This document shows, piece by piece, positions 63,184 to 64,000 of a stretch of 64,000 bases of DNA. The DNA comes from an uncultured Ruminococcus sp. GTDB taxonomy: Bacteria; Bacillota; Clostridia; Oscillospirales; Acutalibacteraceae. The stretch spans positions 1-64,000 of the forward strand of contig CACWOX010000012.1 of NCBI GenBank assembly GCA_902762615.1. The letters run 5' to 3'. How positions within the stretch are numbered: the stretch's first letter is position 1; each line of letters begins with the position of its first letter. The translations under genes and the position numbers were made by a program. Under the pieces are notes generated by a model, which ran no database searches, was not told where the DNA came from, and was given only the letters and a program-made list of their open reading frames with translations.

Positions 63184-63954
63184 TCATATCGTAATTGCCT
63201 CGCCCTGCGTCATAATTGTGTATTCGAGAGCGGGACAATGAATCTTCATCTGTTCCATAAACAAGCCGGGATTTCCCCCGTGCGATGCGAACATTCCGTA
63301 ATGGCAGGGGATCGTCAGCCTTGGCGCGAGAGAAGCGGCAAGCTGTGCGCATTCGTCTTCGCTGAGATTGCCGTACGCGCCGTTGATCGGGGCTATCATC
63401 ACATCAAGCTCACCGAATGACCTGTATTCGTCAATGCGGTCAAGCCGCAGGCAGGTGTCTCCCGCTTCAAAAATGCGCTTTCCGTCAACCTCCGCAATGA
63501 CGCCTACTGCGTCGGGCGCGCCGGAGCCGTGGTCGCAATTGACAAAATGCAGCCGGAAGTCCCCGCAGTCGTAGTTTTCCCCGGGTTTGACATATGTAAT
63601 GCCGTCGTTTGTCATCATCAGCCTGCTTACAAGCCCTTCGCACTCCGTCGAGGCAAAGAGCCGTGTTCTGCCGTTTGCCGTAAGCTCGGGAATCGAGTCG
63701 AAATCGAAGTGGTCGAAATGCGGGTGGGTCGCGATAAGGCAGTCAAATTCCATGTCATAAGGCGCAAGCAGCTTCGGCAGCAGGCGCTTGAAGCCGATAT
63801 GCCCCTCGAGACGTTCCACGCAGTCGGAGAGGTAGAGGTCAATGCCCAGCAATTGTCCCGAGCCGCTTTTTATGATATATCCGGCTTGCCCCGCCGAAAA
63901 CAGCACGGTTTTTCCGTGAGGTGAAGCAAGTATTTTCTGCGCAAGTGTGTTCAA
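63184..63954 (-). CDS. MBL-fold metal-dependent hydrolase (UlaG-like)
   Basis: 256 residues from a TTG start that overlaps the previous gene's TGA. Metal site THPHFDHFDF (HxHxDH), further ligands in NCDHGSG, AGDTCL and the final PCHYGMF. UlaG-like proteins open lactones or cleave phosphoesters. In an operon with ATP-grasp and SDR enzymes it may act on a biosynthetic intermediate; no substrate can be named. It is 14 bases before the ATP-grasp gene. Confidence 0.82.
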   Translation of the reverse strand: MNTLAQKILASPHGKTVLFSAGQAGYIIKSGSGQLLGIDLYLSDCVERLEGHIGFKRLLPKLLAPYDMEFDCLIATHPHFDHFDFDSIPELTANGRTRLFASTECEGLVSRLMMTNDGITYVKPGENYDCGDFRLHFVNCDHGSGAPDAVGVIAEVDGKRIFEAGDTCLRLDRIDEYRSFGELDVMIAPINGAYGNLSEDECAQLAASLAPRLTIPCHYGMFASHGGNPGLFMEQMKIHCPALEYTIMTQGEAITI

Positions 63955-64000
63955 TTCAGGTCGCCTCCCACGGCTTCGTTCAGATATATATGCAGCGCCT
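63951..64000 (-). CDS. Partial CDS, C-terminal end of the next operon gene
   Basis: The last 15 codons, ending HIYLNEAVGGDLN and a TGA that overlaps the TTG start of the MBL gene. The gene begins beyond the window. Overlap shows it belongs to the same operon. The fragment is too short to identify; it could be a ligase or acyltransferase gene. Confidence 0.5.
   Translation of the reverse strand, partial: ALHIYLNEAVGGDLN

Noticed and set aside
61862-63241. 459-codon plus-strand frame opposite the ATP-grasp gene
   Set aside because: Shadow of the ATP-grasp and MBL genes; no start signals and no recognisable fold.

Overview
The window is a chromosomal stretch of a spore-forming, low-GC-lineage Gram-positive bacterium of moderate GC content, most likely a gut member of the Oscillospiraceae/Ruminococcaceae (Clostridia). 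This rests on strong AGGAGG-type ribosome binding sites, frequent TTG/GTG starts, spoVT and spoVAC, CdaR-type and ECF regulators, an MsmX-type ABC ATPase, BspA-like and internalin-like leucine-rich surface proteins, a cohesin-like membrane protein, and a complete str operon in Firmicutes order. No rRNA genes, insertion sequences, prophage or CRISPR arrays are visible. One tRNA (Gln, CTG anticodon) is present.

Layout. 1-6 kb: mostly minus-strand small genes (DUF5104-like membrane protein, DUF523-GNAT fusion, lipoprotein, short-chain dehydrogenase, zinc-ribbon HTH regulator, MFS transporter). 6-8 kb: two GNAT acetyltransferases, one resembling streptothricin acetyltransferases, plus an isochorismatase fragment; they are divergent from an HTH regulator across a perfect 22-bp palindrome. 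8-16 kb: two-domain PPK2 kinase, then a cell-surface glycan cluster (sigma-like/transglutaminase-like membrane protein, LicD, CDP-glycerol transferase, GT2), then serS. 16-22 kb: ECF sigma/anti-sigma pair, TrmH-type methyltransferase, hydrolase, phosphodiester glycosidase, HD phosphohydrolase. 22-27.5 kb: rpsL-rpsG-fusA-tuf on the minus strand behind a near-consensus promoter and long leader. 27.5-32 kb: TraX-like protein, then a CapA-TIR gene pair. 32-38 kb: spoVT, a pseudouridine synthase, msmX-type ATPase, CdaR-family regulator and an uncharacterised partner. 38-45 kb: DUF4349 lipoprotein, a 1009-residue acidic membrane protein, and proBA. 45-56 kb: LRR protein, glmM, cohesin-like protein, NUDIX, hexapeptide acetyltransferase, BspA-like LRR, manA, phosphohexomutase, spoVAC, rlmH. 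56.7-64 kb: a possible Nif11-like small peptide and a tightly packed minus-strand operon (MBL hydrolase, ATP-grasp ligase, SDR, LicD, VioA-like aminotransferase, rfbA, rfbB).

How the genes work together. Sugar-phosphate enzymes (glmM, manA, phosphohexomutase) and RfbA/RfbB supply activated sugars. The 9.8-14.9 kb and 57-64 kb clusters look like surface polymer assembly and decoration. In the second, RfbA-RfbB-aminotransferase should give a dTDP-4-amino-4,6-dideoxy sugar, and the ATP-grasp ligase is a candidate for acylating it; no rfbC or rfbD is visible, so rhamnose is not the evident product.

The strongest candidates for undescribed biology are the CapA plus double-TIR pair (28.6-31.6 kb), the sigma-like/inactive-transglutaminase fusion protein (9.8-11.05 kb), and the ATP-grasp/LicD/VioA-like operon (57-64 kb). 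All functional calls come from reading sequence motifs and family knowledge; no database search was run.
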